NCBI GenBank assembly: GCA_036496385.1
Contig: DASXLD010000127.1
Span: 1 to 64,000 of the forward strand
DNA: 64,000 bases
Source of the DNA: Schlegelella_A sp036496385
Lineage (GTDB): Bacteria > Pseudomonadota > Gammaproteobacteria > Burkholderiales > Burkholderiaceae_C
Direction: 5' to 3'
This document shows positions 44,549-52,598 of the stretch, one piece after another. The position numbers were made by a program, and so were the translations under genes. Numbering within the stretch: the first letter of the stretch is position 1; each line of letters opens with the position of its first letter. The notes under the pieces are model-generated. The model had not been told where the DNA came from. It saw nothing but the letters and a program-made list of their open reading frames with translations, and searched no databases.

Positions 44549-47221
44549 GTGAAAGCCGCCGACATCCGTTCGACGTTCCTGAGCTTCTTCGCGTCGAAGG
44601 GCCACACCATCGTTGCGTCGAGCCCGGTCGTTCCGGGCGACGACCCGACGCTGCTCTTCACCAACGCCGGCATGAACCAGTTCAAGGACGTCTTCCTCGG
44701 CTTCGACAAGCGGCCTTACGTGCGCGCGGCGTCGTCGCAGAAGTGCATCCGCGCCGGCGGCAAGCACAACGACCTCGAGAACGTCGGCTATACGGCGCGT
44801 CACCTGACCTTCTTCGAGATGCTCGGCAACTTCTCGTTCGGCGATTACTTCAAGAAGGACGCGCTGAAGTTCGCCTGGGAGCTGCTGACCGACGTCTACA
44901 AGCTGCCGGCCGAAAAGCTCTGGGCAACGGTGTATGCCGAGGACGACGAGGCCTACGACATCTGGCGGAACGACATCGGCCTGCCCGCCGAGCGGATCGT
45001 CCGCATCGGCGACAACAAGGGCGCACGCTTTGCGTCCGACAACTTCTGGATGATGGGCGACACCGGCCCCTGCGGCCCGTGCAGCGAGATCTTCTACGAC
45101 CACGGCCCGGGGATCGCCGGCGGCCCGCCCGGATCGCCGGAAGAGGACGGCGACCGCTACATCGAGATCTGGAACAACGTCTTCATGCAATTCAACCGCC
45201 AGGTCGACGAAAAGACTGGCGCGGTCGTGATGCACAAGCTGCCGAAGCCGAGCGTCGATACCGGCATGGGGCTCGAGCGGCTGAGCGCGGTGCTGCAGCA
45301 CGTGCATTCGAACTACGAGATCGATCTTTTTATCGATCTCCTCAAGGCTGTTCGCCTCGAGTTGTTTGCGGTTGTCAAAGACGACGCGTCGCTGTCGATC
45401 ATCAACGACGCCTCGAACGTAAGCCCGTCGTTGAAGGTGATCGCCGATCACATCCGCGCCTGTACTTTCACGGTTGGTGATGGCATCGTCCCCGGGAACG
45501 AAGGGCGCGGCTACGTCTTGCGCCGGATCACCCGGCGAGCGATCCGCCACGGCTACAAGCTCGGTGCGCGACGACCGTTCTTCTACCGGCTAGTCAGGGC
45601 CGTAGGCGCCGAGATGGGCGATGCTTATCCTGAGTTGCGCCAGCAGGAACAGCGAATCACGGCTGTACTTCAGCAGGAGGAGGAGCGCTTCTTCCAGACG
45701 ATCGCCAACGGCATGGAGATCCTCGAGTCAACGCTGGGCGCACTCAAGCCGGGCGATGCGCTTTCGGGAGACATCGCCTTCAAGCTGCACGACACCTACG
45801 GCTTCCCGGTCGACCTCACCGCCGACGTCTGCCGCGAGCGCGGTGTCGGCGTCGACACCGCGCGTTTCGAGGCGTTGCTCGGCGAGCAGCGCGAGCGCGC
45901 GCGCGCGTCGGCCAAGTTCCGCATGGCACAGGGCCTCGACTACCGCGGCGGCGCGACCACCTTCCACGGCTACGAGACGCTGAGCCGCGACGCTGCCCGC
46001 GTCACCGCGGTCTATGTCGACGGCACGGCGGTCGAGGCGGCGCGTGCCGGCGATGTCGCCGTCGTCGTTCTCGACCAGACGCCGTTCTACGCCGAGAGCG
46101 GCGGCCAGGTCGGCGACGCCGGCGAGCTGCGCAACGCGACCGCACGGATGGTCGTCGAGGACACGATCAAGGTACAGGCTGCGGTGCCCGGCCATCAGGG
46201 TCGTGTCGTCGAGGGGTCGATTGCGGTCGGCGACGTCGTCCAGGCCAGGGTCGACGCCGAGCGGCGCGCCAGGACGATGCGCAACCACAGCGCGACGCAC
46301 CTGATGCACAAGGCGCTGCGCGAGGTGCTCGGCGAGCACGTGCAGCAGAAGGGCTCGCTGGTCGACGCCGAGAAGACGCGCTTCGACTTCGCCCACAACG
46401 CGCCGCTGAGCGACGAGCAGATCCGGCGCGTCGAGCAGATCGTCAACGCCGAGATCCTCGCCAACCACGCGACCAGCGCGCGCGTGATGCCGATCGACGA
46501 AGCCACCAAGCTCGGCGCGATGATGCTGTTCGGCGAGAAGTACGGCGACGAGGTGCGCGTCCTCGACATCGGCTCGAGCCGCGAGCTTTGCGGCGGCACG
46601 CACGTCGCGCGAACCGGCGACATCGGCTTGTTCAAGATCGTCTCGGAGAGCGGCGTCGCCGCCGGCGTGCGCCGCGTCGAGGCGGTGACCGGCGACAACG
46701 CGCTCGCCTATTTGCAGTCGCTCGAAACGACGCTCGGCCGGATCGCCGGCGAGCTGCGCAGCGCGCTCGACGAGGTGCCGGCGCGCGTCGGCCAGGTGCT
46801 CGAGCACGTGCGCTCGCTCGAGAAGGAGCTCGCCGCGTTGAAAGGAAGGCTTGCCTCGTCGCAGGGCGACGACCTCGCGCAGCGCGCCGTCGACGTCAAG
46901 GGATTGAAGGTGCTCGCCGCGCGCCTCGACGGCGTCGACGCGAAGACGCTGCGCGACACGCTCGACAAGCTCAAGGACAAGCTGAAGACCGCGGTCATCG
47001 TCCTCGCCGCGGTCGACGGCACCAAGGTGCAGATCGCCGCCGGCGTCACCGCCGACAGCACGGCACGCGTCAAGGCCGGCGAGGTTGCGAACTTCGTCGC
47101 CGGACAGGTCGGCGGCAAGGGCGGCGGCAAGGCCGACATGGCGATGGCCGGCGGCAGCGATCCATCGCGGCTGCCCGAAGCGCTCGCGTCGGTGCGCGGC
47201 TGGGTCGAGGAGCGGGTCTGA
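44549..47221 (+). CDS. alaS: Alanine--tRNA ligase
   Basis: An 890-aa class II synthetase that charges tRNA-Ala. The catalytic core begins FLSFFASKGHTIVASSPVVPGDDPTLLFTNAGMNQFK. The editing domain has RNHSATHLMHKALREVLG and the zinc CGGTHVARTGDIG motif. The C-Ala region has the GGKGGGKADMAMAGGSD motif near the end. Length is close to the usual ~875. Start GTG 44549 gives the family-like MKAADIRSTFLSFF. Codons between about 45310 and 45700 are noticeably less GC-rich at third positions than the flanks. The stop overlaps folB by one base. Confidence 0.95.
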   Translation: MKAADIRSTFLSFFASKGHTIVASSPVVPGDDPTLLFTNAGMNQFKDVFLGFDKRPYVRAASSQKCIRAGGKHNDLENVGYTARHLTFFEMLGNFSFGDYFKKDALKFAWELLTDVYKLPAEKLWATVYAEDDEAYDIWRNDIGLPAERIVRIGDNKGARFASDNFWMMGDTGPCGPCSEIFYDHGPGIAGGPPGSPEEDGDRYIEIWNNVFMQFNRQVDEKTGAVVMHKLPKPSVDTGMGLERLSAVLQHVHSNYEIDLFIDLLKAVRLELFAVVKDDASLSIINDASNVSPSLKVIADHIRACTFTVGDGIVPGNEGRGYVLRRITRRAIRHGYKLGARRPFFYRLVRAVGAEMGDAYPELRQQEQRITAVLQQEEERFFQTIANGMEILESTLGALKPGDALSGDIAFKLHDTYGFPVDLTADVCRERGVGVDTARFEALLGEQRERARASAKFRMAQGLDYRGGATTFHGYETLSRDAARVTAVYVDGTAVEAARAGDVAVVVLDQTPFYAESGGQVGDAGELRNATARMVVEDTIKVQAAVPGHQGRVVEGSIAVGDVVQARVDAERRARTMRNHSATHLMHKALREVLGEHVQQKGSLVDAEKTRFDFAHNAPLSDEQIRRVEQIVNAEILANHATSARVMPIDEATKLGAMMLFGEKYGDEVRVLDIGSSRELCGGTHVARTGDIGLFKIVSESGVAAGVRRVEAVTGDNALAYLQSLETTLGRIAGELRSALDEVPARVGQVLEHVRSLEKELAALKGRLASSQGDDLAQRAVDVKGLKVLAARLDGVDAKTLRDTLDKLKDKLKTAVIVLAAVDGTKVQIAAGVTADSTARVKAGEVANFVAGQVGGKGGGKADMAMAGGSDPSRLPEALASVRGWVEERV

Positions 47222-47595
47222 TGGACATGCTCTTCCTCGAAGGCCTCGAGGTGCCGTGTCGGGTCGGCTGCACCGACGCCGAGCGGGCGACGCCGCAGTC
47301 GTTGCGCGTCGAGGTCCGGCTCTACTGCCCGTCGCTTCGCGACGCCGCCCTCGCCGACGATCTCGAGCGCACGGTCGACTACCGGCTCGCCGGCGATCTC
47401 ATCGATGCGGTGCAAGGGCACGAGTTCCTGCTCATCGAGCGCGTTGCCGAGACGCTCGCCGAGGTCGCGCTCAAGAACGCGCTGATCGACCACGTCACGA
47501 TTAGCGTCAGGAAGCGGCCGCCGGTGCAGGGCCTCGAATGGGCTGGCGTGGAGATCACGCGCGGGCGCGGTGACGCCGGCAGCGCGAAGCCCTAG
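47221..47595 (+). CDS. folB: Dihydroneopterin aldolase
   Basis: A 124-aa folate-pathway enzyme converting dihydroneopterin to 6-hydroxymethyl-dihydropterin. It has MLFLEGLEVPCRVGCTDAERATPQSLRVEV (substrate strand), TVDYRLAGDLIDAV and LLIERVAETLAEVAL with the catalytic glutamate region, then ISVRKRPPVQG including the conserved lysine. ATG overlaps the alaS stop by one base, so it is co-transcribed with alaS. Confidence 0.88.
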   Translation: MDMLFLEGLEVPCRVGCTDAERATPQSLRVEVRLYCPSLRDAALADDLERTVDYRLAGDLIDAVQGHEFLLIERVAETLAEVALKNALIDHVTISVRKRPPVQGLEWAGVEITRGRGDAGSAKP

Positions 47596-47639
47596 GTCCG
47601 GCCCGGCATCGCCGCGAGACTTCCAGACGAGGCCCTAGA

Positions 47640-48287
47640 GTGCAGGTCGTCAGCAACACCGCAGTGTCGCTCGATGGCCGCATCAACACGCGTGAGCGCC
47701 GCTTCACGTTCTTCGGCAGTGCGCGCGACCACGCGCGCATGAGCCGGCTGCGCACCACGGCCGATGCCGTGCTCGTCGGCGGCGCCACGTTTCGCAACTG
47801 GCCGCATCCGGCGCTTCCCGACGATGCCGACCGCGCGCGGCTGACGACGCGGCCGTGGAACGTCGTCGTCACGCGCTCGCTCGACGTCCCGCTCGGCGGC
47901 GACTTCCTGCGCGAGCCGGCGATCCGCCCGCTCTTCATCACCCGCGCGGCAGCGGTTCCTCGCGACTTCCCCGCCGAGGTCGAGGCATGGCCGGGCGAGG
48001 GCGACGCGCCAGTCCGGTGGATCCTCGACCGGCTCGCTGCGCGTGGCGTCGAGCGGCTGCTCGTCGAAGCCGGCGGCGATTTGCTGTTCCAGTTTCTCGC
48101 CGCCGATGCACTCGACGAGATGCACGTGACGCTCTGCCCGATGGTCGTCGGCGGCCCGGCGCCGAGCCTCGCCGACGGCGTCGGCTTCGACCGCAGCGAC
48201 CTGCGCCGCCTGCAGCTCGTCGCGAGCGAGGTGGAGGGCGACGAGATCTTCCTCCACTACCGCAACCTTCGCGGAGCCGGCGCATGA
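47640..48287 (+). CDS. RibD C-terminal/dihydrofolate reductase-like protein
   Basis: A 215-aa protein of the RibD-C reductase family: VVSNTAVSLDGRINTRERRFTFFGSARDHARMSRLRTTADAVLVGGATFRN, then RGVERLLVEAGGDLLFQFLAADALDEMHVTLCPMVVGG. Such proteins reduce pyrimidine intermediates of riboflavin synthesis or related substrates with NADPH; the lone C-terminal-type domain lacks a deaminase partner here. The start is GTG 47640. Its end overlaps the GNAT start by 4 bp. Confidence 0.82.
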   Translation: MQVVSNTAVSLDGRINTRERRFTFFGSARDHARMSRLRTTADAVLVGGATFRNWPHPALPDDADRARLTTRPWNVVVTRSLDVPLGGDFLREPAIRPLFITRAAAVPRDFPAEVEAWPGEGDAPVRWILDRLAARGVERLLVEAGGDLLFQFLAADALDEMHVTLCPMVVGGPAPSLADGVGFDRSDLRRLQLVASEVEGDEIFLHYRNLRGAGA

Positions 48288-48829
48288 CCATCACCGTCCG
48301 CCGCGCTCGCGTCGCCGACGCCGCGGCCATCGCCGCGATGATGGACGACCCGGCCGTCTATTCCGGCCTGATGCAGATGCCGTACGCGAGCGAGGAAGCG
48401 CATCGCGCCCGTCTCGCCGACGGCCTGGCACCGGGCAAGGCCGACCTGCTTCTCGTCGCCGAGCGCGGCGGCGAGCTGGTCGGCTCGTGCGGCATGCATC
48501 CGGCGGGAGCGAGCCCGCGGCGCCGCCACGCGATGACGCTCGGCATGTCGGTCCGCGCCGACGCGCAGGGGCAAGGCGTCGGCAGCGCGCTGATGCAGGC
48601 GATCTGCGACGTCGCCGACCGCTGGATCGGGCTGCTCCGGCTCGAGCTCAGCGTCTACGTCGACAACGAACGCGCGATCGCGTTGTACCGGCGCTTCGGC
48701 TTCGAGATCGAAGGGCGACACCGCGGCTACGTCCTCCGCGACGGCATCTTCGTCGACGCATTCACCATGGCGCGCGTCCATCCGGGGCCGCCTGCGATCG
48801 AGCCGGCAGCGGCGAGCCCGCCGGCATGA
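48284..48829 (+). CDS. GNAT family N-acetyltransferase
   Basis: A 181-aa acetyltransferase. N-terminus TITVRRARVADAAAIAAMMDDPAVYSG, acetyl-CoA loop MSVRADAQGQGVGSALMQAI (Q-x2-G-x-G/A near 92-97) and the C-terminal VYVDNERAIALYRRFGFEIEGRHRGYVLRDG. It resembles L-amino-acid N-acyltransferases of the YncA/PhnO-like group, but the substrate is not predictable. Both ends overlap neighbours by 4 bp. Confidence 0.88.
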   Translation: MTITVRRARVADAAAIAAMMDDPAVYSGLMQMPYASEEAHRARLADGLAPGKADLLLVAERGGELVGSCGMHPAGASPRRRHAMTLGMSVRADAQGQGVGSALMQAICDVADRWIGLLRLELSVYVDNERAIALYRRFGFEIEGRHRGYVLRDGIFVDAFTMARVHPGPPAIEPAAASPPA

Positions 48830-49704
48830 GCGCGTGGCGCGCAGTGGCCGCCTGCCTGCTCGCGGCCTGGACCGTTGCCGCCTCGGCCCAAGAGCGGGTT
48901 TCGTTCCCGAGCCTCGACGGCCCGGGCAGCGCGCCGGTCGTCCTGATCGGCTACTTCTTTGCGGCGCCGACGCCGCCGACGCCGCCGGCGTCGACCGCAT
49001 CACCGACACCGACGCCGGCGCCCGCGATCGCGATGTTCCATGGCTGCGGCGGCCCGTACGATCGCCACGGCGCCCTGACGAAGCGGATGCACGAGTACGT
49101 CGAGCTCTTCAACGGCCTCGGCCTGCATGTGCTGATCGTCGATTCGCTGACGCCGCGCTACGAGAAGGAGCTCTGCACGCAGCGCACCGGCAAGCGCCGC
49201 GTGACGCAGGCGAACCGTCGTCTCGACGCGCTCGGCGCGATCGACTATCTGGCCCAGCGCGCCGATGTCGACCCCAAGCGGATCGGCCTGATCGGCTGGT
49301 CCAACGGCGGCAGCACGGTGCTTGCCGCCACCAACCTGCGCCATCGCGACGTCGTCCAGGAGATGACCAAGCCGGCGTTCGCGATCGCCTTCTATCCCGG
49401 CTGCGAGGCCGATCTGCGGCGCGGCTACGAGCCGGCGGCGCCGCTCTTGCTGCTGGTCGGCCAGGCGGACGACTGGACGCCGGCAGCGCCGTGTGTCGCG
49501 CTCGCTCGCGCCAACGTCGAGCCGCGGCCGCAGATCGTCGTCTATCCCGGGGCGTCGCATGGCTTCGACTCCGACGCGCCGGTACGCCTGCGCAAGGACG
49601 TGCCGAACGGCGTCAACCCGGGGCAAGGCGTCCACGTCGGCGGCAACGCGGCGGCGTGGCGGGCGTCGCGCGACCGCGTCGTGCGCTTCGTCGCCGAGCA
49701 CTAG
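48826..49704 (+). CDS. Dienelactone hydrolase-like secreted protein
   Basis: A 292-aa alpha/beta hydrolase with a signal peptide (about 1-22, ending ASA). It has a Pro/Thr-rich stretch (FAAPTPPTPPASTASPTPT), MFHGCGGPYDRHG, the nucleophile elbow GLIGWSNGGST (serine), the aspartate in VGQADDWTPAAPC and a histidine in PGASHGFDS. It is exported and probably hydrolyses an ester or lactone; the substrate is unknown. ATG 48826 overlaps the GNAT stop by 4 bp, and the 3' end overlaps the convergent egtD by 3 bp. Confidence 0.82.
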   Translation: MSAWRAVAACLLAAWTVAASAQERVSFPSLDGPGSAPVVLIGYFFAAPTPPTPPASTASPTPTPAPAIAMFHGCGGPYDRHGALTKRMHEYVELFNGLGLHVLIVDSLTPRYEKELCTQRTGKRRVTQANRRLDALGAIDYLAQRADVDPKRIGLIGWSNGGSTVLAATNLRHRDVVQEMTKPAFAIAFYPGCEADLRRGYEPAAPLLLLVGQADDWTPAAPCVALARANVEPRPQIVVYPGASHGFDSDAPVRLRKDVPNGVNPGQGVHVGGNAAAWRASRDRVVRFVAEH

Positions 49705-50669
49705 AGCCCAGCAGAGGCCCAGAAGACGGCGAACCAGCCCTGGCGGTCGGTCCAGTGTCGTGGCGCATCGAAGCCGGCCGCGAGCAGCATGGCGCGAAAG
49801 CCCTCGACGGTGTGCTTGCACGAGTTCTCGGTGTGGATCCGTTCGCCGGCGGCGAAGCGTCGGCCGCCGCCGGCCCAGGCAACCGCGAGCGGCTCGCTTG
49901 CCTCGAGATGCATCTCGATGCGCGACTTCGCCTCGTCGAAAAAGGCGATGTGGCGCCACTGCCGGGGCGCGAAATCGCTGCCGATCAGGCGATTGAGATG
50001 GTTGAGCGCGTTGCGGTTGAAGGCCGCCGTGACGCCGAGGCCGTCGTCGTACGCGGCCTCGAGGACCGGCGTCGGCTTGACGAGGTCGACGCCGATCAGG
50101 AGGCCGCCGCCGCCGGCGTGCGCGCGCACGCGGCGCAGGAACGCGAGCGCCTCGTCGCCGTCGAAGTTGCCGATGCTCGACCCCGGATAGAAGAACACCG
50201 GGGCGGCGTCGCCGACGAGATCGACGGGAATGTCGAGTGCCGTCGAGAAGTCCTGGCCGAGCCCGGCCATGGCGATGTGCGGCTGCTCGCGCTGGAGCTT
50301 GCGCAGCGCATCGCGCAGGAACTCGACCGAGATGTCGACGGCGATGTAGCGGCTCGGCTCGAGCAGCGGAAACAAGCGCGCCGCCTTGGCGCAGTTGCCG
50401 GCGCCGAGGTCGATCAGTGCCTTGCCCGAGCCGATCGCCTCCGCCATCGCCGCACCGTGGTCGGCGAAGATCGCCGCCTCGGTGCGCGTCGGGTAGTACT
50501 CGTCGAGCTCGGTGATCGCCTGGAAGAGATGCGAGCCGAGCCGGTCGTAGAAGAACTTGGGCGAGATGCTTGCCGGGCTGCCGAGCAGCGCGGCGCGCGC
50601 TGCGCTCCGTTCGCCATCGGCGTCGGCGAGCCAGGTCTGAACGAATCGGGGAGTCTTGGAGTCGGCCAT
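49701..50669 (-). CDS. egtD: L-histidine N(alpha)-methyltransferase (EgtD-like)
   Basis: A 322-aa SAM-dependent methyltransferase that makes hercynine, the first step to ergothioneine. Motifs: SPKFFYDRLGSHLFQAITELDEYYPTRTE (about 34-62), ALIDLGAGNCAKAARLF (SAM site), FYPGSSIGNFD and NSCKHTVEGFRAMLLAAGF. ATG 50669 gives MADSKTPRFVQTW; the longer frame to 50801 crosses the divergent coaBC region. No EgtB sulfoxide synthase gene is adjacent in the window. Confidence 0.88.
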   Translation of the reverse strand: MADSKTPRFVQTWLADADGERSAARAALLGSPASISPKFFYDRLGSHLFQAITELDEYYPTRTEAAIFADHGAAMAEAIGSGKALIDLGAGNCAKAARLFPLLEPSRYIAVDISVEFLRDALRKLQREQPHIAMAGLGQDFSTALDIPVDLVGDAAPVFFYPGSSIGNFDGDEALAFLRRVRAHAGGGGLLIGVDLVKPTPVLEAAYDDGLGVTAAFNRNALNHLNRLIGSDFAPRQWRHIAFFDEAKSRIEMHLEASEPLAVAWAGGGRRFAAGERIHTENSCKHTVEGFRAMLLAAGFDAPRHWTDRQGWFAVFWASAGL

Positions 50670-50868
50670 CGGAGAATCCGCGCGAGTGGAGGGAGTCGGA
50701 CTCCCGGCCCGGCACCTTACCTCGGGATCGCCCAGAATGCAGCGATGGCCAGCAATCGAGCCTCCCGTCCGTCGGCGCCATGGCGTCGTACCGTCCTTCA
50801 CCGGGAGGGCGCCGAGGCGAAGTCATTGCTGGACCCGCTCGTCGCGTCGCACGGGAGCTGAGGCCGCG

Positions 50869-52140
50869 ATGCAAGTCCCCGAACCCGCTGCCGCCGGCGA
50901 GCTCGCCGGTCGCCACATCGTCCTCGGCCTCTCGGGCGGAATCGCCTGCTACAAGGCGGCCGAGCTGACGCGCGAGCTCGTCAACGCGGGTGCGACGGTC
51001 CAGGTCGTGATGACCGAGGCGGCCGAGCAATTCATCACCGCCGTCACGCTGCAGGCGCTCTCGAACCGGACCGTGTACACGAGCCAGTGGGATGCCCGCG
51101 AGGCCAACAACATGGCCCACATCAACCTCACCCGCGAGGCCGACGCCGTCCTCGTCGCACCGGCGAGCGCCGACTTCGTCGCCAAGCTGTTGCACGGCCG
51201 CGCCGACGAGCTGCTGTCGTTACTCTGCCTGGCGCGACCGATCGAGCGCTGCCCGCTCCTCGTCGCGCCGGCGATGAACCGCGAGATGTGGGCGCATCCG
51301 GCGACGCAGCGCAACTTCGCCCAGCTCGCCGCCGACGGTGCGACCGTGCTCGGGCCCGGCAGCGGCGACCAGGCGTGCGGCGAGATCGGCGACGGCCGCA
51401 TGCTCGAGCCGGCCGAGCTGCTCGCCGAGCTGATCGCGTTCTTCGCGCCGAAGCGGCTCGTCGGCCGGCGCGTCCTCGTCACCGCGGGGCCGACGTTCGA
51501 GCCGATCGACCCGGTGCGCGGCCTCACCAATCGCTCGAGCGGCAAGATGGGATTCGCGATCGCGCGCGCCGCCGCCGAGGCGGGCGCCGAGGTGACGCTC
51601 GTCGCCGGCCCGGTCGCCCTCGAGACGCCCCGGCGCGTGAAGCGCATCGACGTCACGACCGCGCTCGAGATGCACGCGGCGGTGATGGCCGAGGTGGCGC
51701 GAAGCGACGTCTTCGTCGCCACCGCAGCGGTTGCCGACTGGCGCGTCGCCACCATCGCCGGCGACAAGATCAAGAAGGTCGAGGGCGGCGGCGCGCCGAG
51801 CTTCGATCTGGTCGAGAACCCCGACATCCTCGGCAGCGTCGCCGCGCTGGCGAAGCCGCCGTTGTGCGTCGGTTTCGCCGCCGAGAGCGGCAACCTGATC
51901 GCCAACGCGAGCGCGAAGCGCAAGCGCAAGAACGTGCCGCTGATCGTCGCCAACCTCGGCCCGGCGACGTTCGGCCGCGACGACAACGCGCTGACGCTGA
52001 TCGACGCCAGCGGCGCGCGCGAGTTGCCACGCGCCTCCAAGCTCGTGCTTGCGCGCCAGCTCGTCGCCGAGATCGCGACCCGCATCGCCGCTGCGCCGCG
52101 CGCGGCGGGGGCCAAGGCCGTCGCGACGCCAGCGCCATGA
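50869..52140 (+). CDS. coaBC: Bifunctional phosphopantothenoylcysteine decarboxylase/synthase
   Basis: A 423-aa coenzyme A biosynthesis enzyme. The N-terminal flavoprotein CoaC domain has VLGLSGGIACYKAAELTREL, the active histidine in NNMAHINLT and APAMNREMW. The C-terminal CoaB domain has VTAGPTFEPIDPVRGLTNRSSGKMGFAIA and DKIKKVEG. ATG 50869 matches the family start; an in-frame ATG at 50656 adds a non-conserved leader. The stop overlaps dut by 4 bp. Confidence 0.93.
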   Translation: MQVPEPAAAGELAGRHIVLGLSGGIACYKAAELTRELVNAGATVQVVMTEAAEQFITAVTLQALSNRTVYTSQWDAREANNMAHINLTREADAVLVAPASADFVAKLLHGRADELLSLLCLARPIERCPLLVAPAMNREMWAHPATQRNFAQLAADGATVLGPGSGDQACGEIGDGRMLEPAELLAELIAFFAPKRLVGRRVLVTAGPTFEPIDPVRGLTNRSSGKMGFAIARAAAEAGAEVTLVAGPVALETPRRVKRIDVTTALEMHAAVMAEVARSDVFVATAAVADWRVATIAGDKIKKVEGGGAPSFDLVENPDILGSVAALAKPPLCVGFAAESGNLIANASAKRKRKNVPLIVANLGPATFGRDDNALTLIDASGARELPRASKLVLARQLVAEIATRIAAAPRAAGAKAVATPAP

Positions 52141-52586
52141 CGCGCGTCGACGTCCGCATCCTCGATCAGCGCATCGCCGATCGCCTGCCGGCGTACGCGA
52201 CCGCGGGCAGCGCCGGCCTCGACCTGCGCGCCTGCATCGATTCGGCGATCGTGCTCGCGCCGGGCGCCGCCGAGCTGGTGCCGACCGGGATCGCGATCCA
52301 CATCGGCGATCGCGGCCACGCGGCGATGATCCTGCCGCGCTCGGGGCTCGGCCACAAACACGGCATCGTCCTCGGCAACCTCGTCGGCCTGATCGACTCC
52401 GACTACCAGGGCCCGCTGATGGTGAGCTGCTGGAACCGCGGCCAGGCGGCGTTCACGATCGAGCCGTTCGAGCGCATCGCGCAGCTCGTCGTCGTTCCGG
52501 TCGTCCAGGCACAGTTTCGCGTCGTCGCGTCGTTCGACGCGAGCGAGCGCGGCGCCGGCGGCTTCGGCTCGACCGGGCGCGCCTGA
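52137..52586 (+). CDS. dut: dUTP diphosphatase
   Basis: A 149-aa trimeric dUTPase with the five motifs in order: AGSAGLDLRA, LPRSGLGHKHGI, GLIDSDYQGPLMVSCWNRG, ERIAQLVVVPV and the C-terminal SERGAGGFGSTG flap. It removes dUTP and supplies dUMP for thymidylate. Its ATG overlaps the coaBC stop by 4 bp, the usual coaBC-dut pairing. Confidence 0.95.
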   Translation: MTRVDVRILDQRIADRLPAYATAGSAGLDLRACIDSAIVLAPGAAELVPTGIAIHIGDRGHAAMILPRSGLGHKHGIVLGNLVGLIDSDYQGPLMVSCWNRGQAAFTIEPFERIAQLVVVPVVQAQFRVVASFDASERGAGGFGSTGRA

Positions 52587-52598
52587 AGCGCGCCGCCG

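Noticed and set aside
44141..45550. Minus-strand open frame over alaS
   Set aside because: Antisense to a well-conserved synthetase; no domain signature.
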